From assembly GCF_000332175.1 (NCBI RefSeq), contig NZ_KB235914.1:441966-505965 (forward strand): a stretch of 64,000 bases of DNA, written 5' to 3'. The position numbers and the translations under genes are program-made. This stretch comes from Pseudanabaena sp. PCC 6802. GTDB taxonomy: Bacteria > Cyanobacteriota > Cyanobacteriia > Pseudanabaenales > Pseudanabaenaceae. Below the pieces are notes generated by a model, which had not been told where the DNA came from, did no database searches, and saw nothing but the letters and a program-made list of their open reading frames with translations. Every line of letters starts with the position of its first letter. Within the stretch, counting starts at the first letter, position 1. Positions 62,544 to 64,000 of this stretch are shown one piece after another.

Positions 62544-64000
62544 ATGTCTGGTTCTAGCGAAACTCAAACTACCTGGAAACAAATACTGCAAAATTATTTT
62601 GAAATCCAGATAGCGAATGAGCGTTACATCAGGGGACTCGGCTATTTTTTACTATTTTGCGCGATCGCATATAGTTTTTACTTATTGGATAATCGCCCCA
62701 AAGTAGTGACGTTTGACAAAGCATATCTAGCTTTGGGCATAGTTTGGCTGGGATTTCTACCAAGTATCCAGTATTTGTTCGATCGCAATCGTCCTCCGAT
62801 GCCTTTCTTCCCGCTAGTAGGACTATTTTATGCTAGTGGGTTCGGTTTATCTATTTTTGCTAGTAAAGCATCAGTTTCGGGGCGCTGGTCTATAGCCAGG
62901 GTTAGTGAAGAATCGCTAATGCTAACGTTCATAGCATTGGCATTGATGAACGTAGCTTTCTACTTTTCAAAGTATTTTCTATGGAGAAAAGTTTCGCCAA
63001 TTCGGTTCCCTCAAAACTACCCATTCAGCAAATTGCTAAATTTACTATGGATGCTACTGATATTAAGTACCGCTCTGAGATATATCCCATTCCTCCGAAC
63101 AATTCCTTCTCTAGGTCAATTTGTGCGTGGCTCTATATACGTTATTTTTGGAATGTTTTACGTTCTTTGGGCTAGGGGGCATCTGCCAAAATTTCAAAGT
63201 CGGTTGCTATTGTTTGTATTTGTTCCTCTTGAGGTAATACCACGTTTAGCCAGCGGGCTTTTAGCGGAAATAATGATCTTATGCTTATTCATGATGATTG
63301 TTATTTGGTACGAACGCAAAAGAATTCCAGTAATTTTAATCAGCGTATTGGCAATTTTATATCTGGGATTAGCTCCTGCCAAAGCAGAATATCGCGCTCA
63401 AACTTGGAATGATGCAGGAGCAGATCTCAATCCGATACAAAAAGTGCAATTATTTGTCAATCTTGCGATCGAGCACCATCAGAAATATACATTTAATTTT
63501 GACTCAAGAGTGCAAGCTACTCCCAAAACATCTGTTTTAGATCAAGCGGCTGAAAGATCGGCGCAAATAGTTGTCCTGTCAAAAGTAATGGAAGATACTC
63601 CTAGAGTAATACCTTACTGGAACGGCAAAACATATTTACCACTATTAACGAGTTTTATCCCTCGAATAGTATGGCCTGACAAGCCAGAATTGAGGGTGGG
63701 CAACGAATTTGGCAAGCGTTATAATTATCTAAATGCCAATGATTTCACTACCTCTTTTAATCTTCCCTGGATTGTAGAAATGTATGCAAATTTTGGGTAT
63801 TGGGGAGTGATTTTTGGAATGTCCCTGGCAGGGATTTTTCTATCTCTAATCGAAGCTAAATTGAACGATTCGCGCATGAGTGCTTTAGAATTTATAGTAG
63901 GTTGTGCAGCTTCCTTTAGTTTGGTTTATCAAGAATCAAACTTTGCACTTATGATAGGAGGTTTGATCCCTTTAATAGTATCTATGTACATATTGTTCAG
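62544..64000 (+). CDS. Wzy-like oligosaccharide repeat unit polymerase (3' end outside window)
   Basis: A frame of 485 codons open to the right edge, starting MSGSSETQTTWKQILQ with AGGAG 8-9 bases upstream. At least nine hydrophobic membrane segments are visible (GLGYFLLFCAIAYSFYLL; AYLALGIVWLGFL; FFPLVGLFYASGFGLSIFA; LMLTFIALALMNVAFYF; LLNLLWMLLILS; and others). A large outer loop contains SFIPRIVWPDKPELRVGNEFGKRYNY and FNLPWIVEMYANFGYWGV, the conserved block of one Wzy-like family in cyanobacteria. It would join repeat units of the surface glycan. Its presence beside a Wzm/Wzt exporter, which does not need Wzy, is notable. Confidence 0.85.
   Translation, partial: MSGSSETQTTWKQILQNYFEIQIANERYIRGLGYFLLFCAIAYSFYLLDNRPKVVTFDKAYLALGIVWLGFLPSIQYLFDRNRPPMPFFPLVGLFYASGFGLSIFASKASVSGRWSIARVSEESLMLTFIALALMNVAFYFSKYFLWRKVSPIRFPQNYPFSKLLNLLWMLLILSTALRYIPFLRTIPSLGQFVRGSIYVIFGMFYVLWARGHLPKFQSRLLLFVFVPLEVIPRLASGLLAEIMILCLFMMIVIWYERKRIPVILISVLAILYLGLAPAKAEYRAQTWNDAGADLNPIQKVQLFVNLAIEHHQKYTFNFDSRVQATPKTSVLDQAAERSAQIVVLSKVMEDTPRVIPYWNGKTYLPLLTSFIPRIVWPDKPELRVGNEFGKRYNYLNANDFTTSFNLPWIVEMYANFGYWGVIFGMSLAGIFLSLIEAKLNDSRMSALEFIVGCAASFSLVYQESNFALMIGGLIPLIVSMYILF

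Noticed and set aside
1-64000. CRISPR arrays, tRNA and rRNA genes
   Set aside because: I looked through the spacers and saw no regularly spaced direct repeats with unique spacers, no tRNA-like T-loop or anticodon arms, and no rRNA sequence. A tRNAscan or Infernal run could still find something I missed.

Overview
The window comes from a cyanobacterial chromosome. The evidence is the very frequent GCGATCGC (HIP1) octamer, a PAP/fibrillin protein, xisH/xisI relatives, a DUF3616 protein and cyanobacterial-type dnaE, rimM and rseP. The dnaE gene is contiguous: it lacks the split intein most cyanobacteria carry at the CFN site and instead has a full-length intein elsewhere. I infer an early-branching lineage such as a Pseudanabaena relative, without certainty.

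Region 1 (1-3.1 kb): 3' end of a histidine kinase, its response regulator, and mnmG. Region 2 (3.1-7.9 kb): a decayed defence-like patch. It holds an OLD-like ATPase gene and a TOPRIM-like partner gene broken by a 1.48-kb IS; the missing 3' end of the partner is still readable beyond the IS. It also holds a truncated restriction-type nuclease gene joined to a truncated xisH, followed by intact xisI. Region 3 (8-34.6 kb): mostly housekeeping genes on both strands: S9 peptidase, lipase, cupin, glgB, an AddB/UvrD-like protein, PAP/fibrillin, rimM, rseP, a lipoprotein, dnaE with intein, pyrC, an orphan ABC-2 permease, an M16 peptidase, DUF3616, cysteine desulfurase, an isoprenylcysteine-methyltransferase-like membrane protein, and a FolB-RNase HI fusion.

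Region 4 (34.7-43.5 kb, minus strand) is the most interesting part: a lasso-peptide gene cluster. In transcription order it reads B2 leader peptidase, B1 PqqD/RRE, C cyclase, a 50-residue precursor A (40085-40237, found by reading the sequence), an HPr-kinase-like enzyme, a PRMT-like methyltransferase, an ABC exporter and a nucleotidyltransferase. The predicted core has an A1-D9 ring and a methionine-rich tail.

Region 5 (44-64 kb, plus strand): an exopolysaccharide/O-antigen-type locus. It has a Wzm/Wzt exporter, a radical SAM-pyruvyl transferase fusion, eight GT-A/GT-B type glycosyltransferases, two fucosyltransferase-like proteins and a Wzy-like polymerase that runs off the window.

Throughout the window there are eleven copies of a MITE-like repeat family (A about 105 bp; B short 113 bp; B long 157 bp; one A/B hybrid). 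They share a two-hairpin core with base changes that preserve pairing, and they usually sit directly after stop codons.
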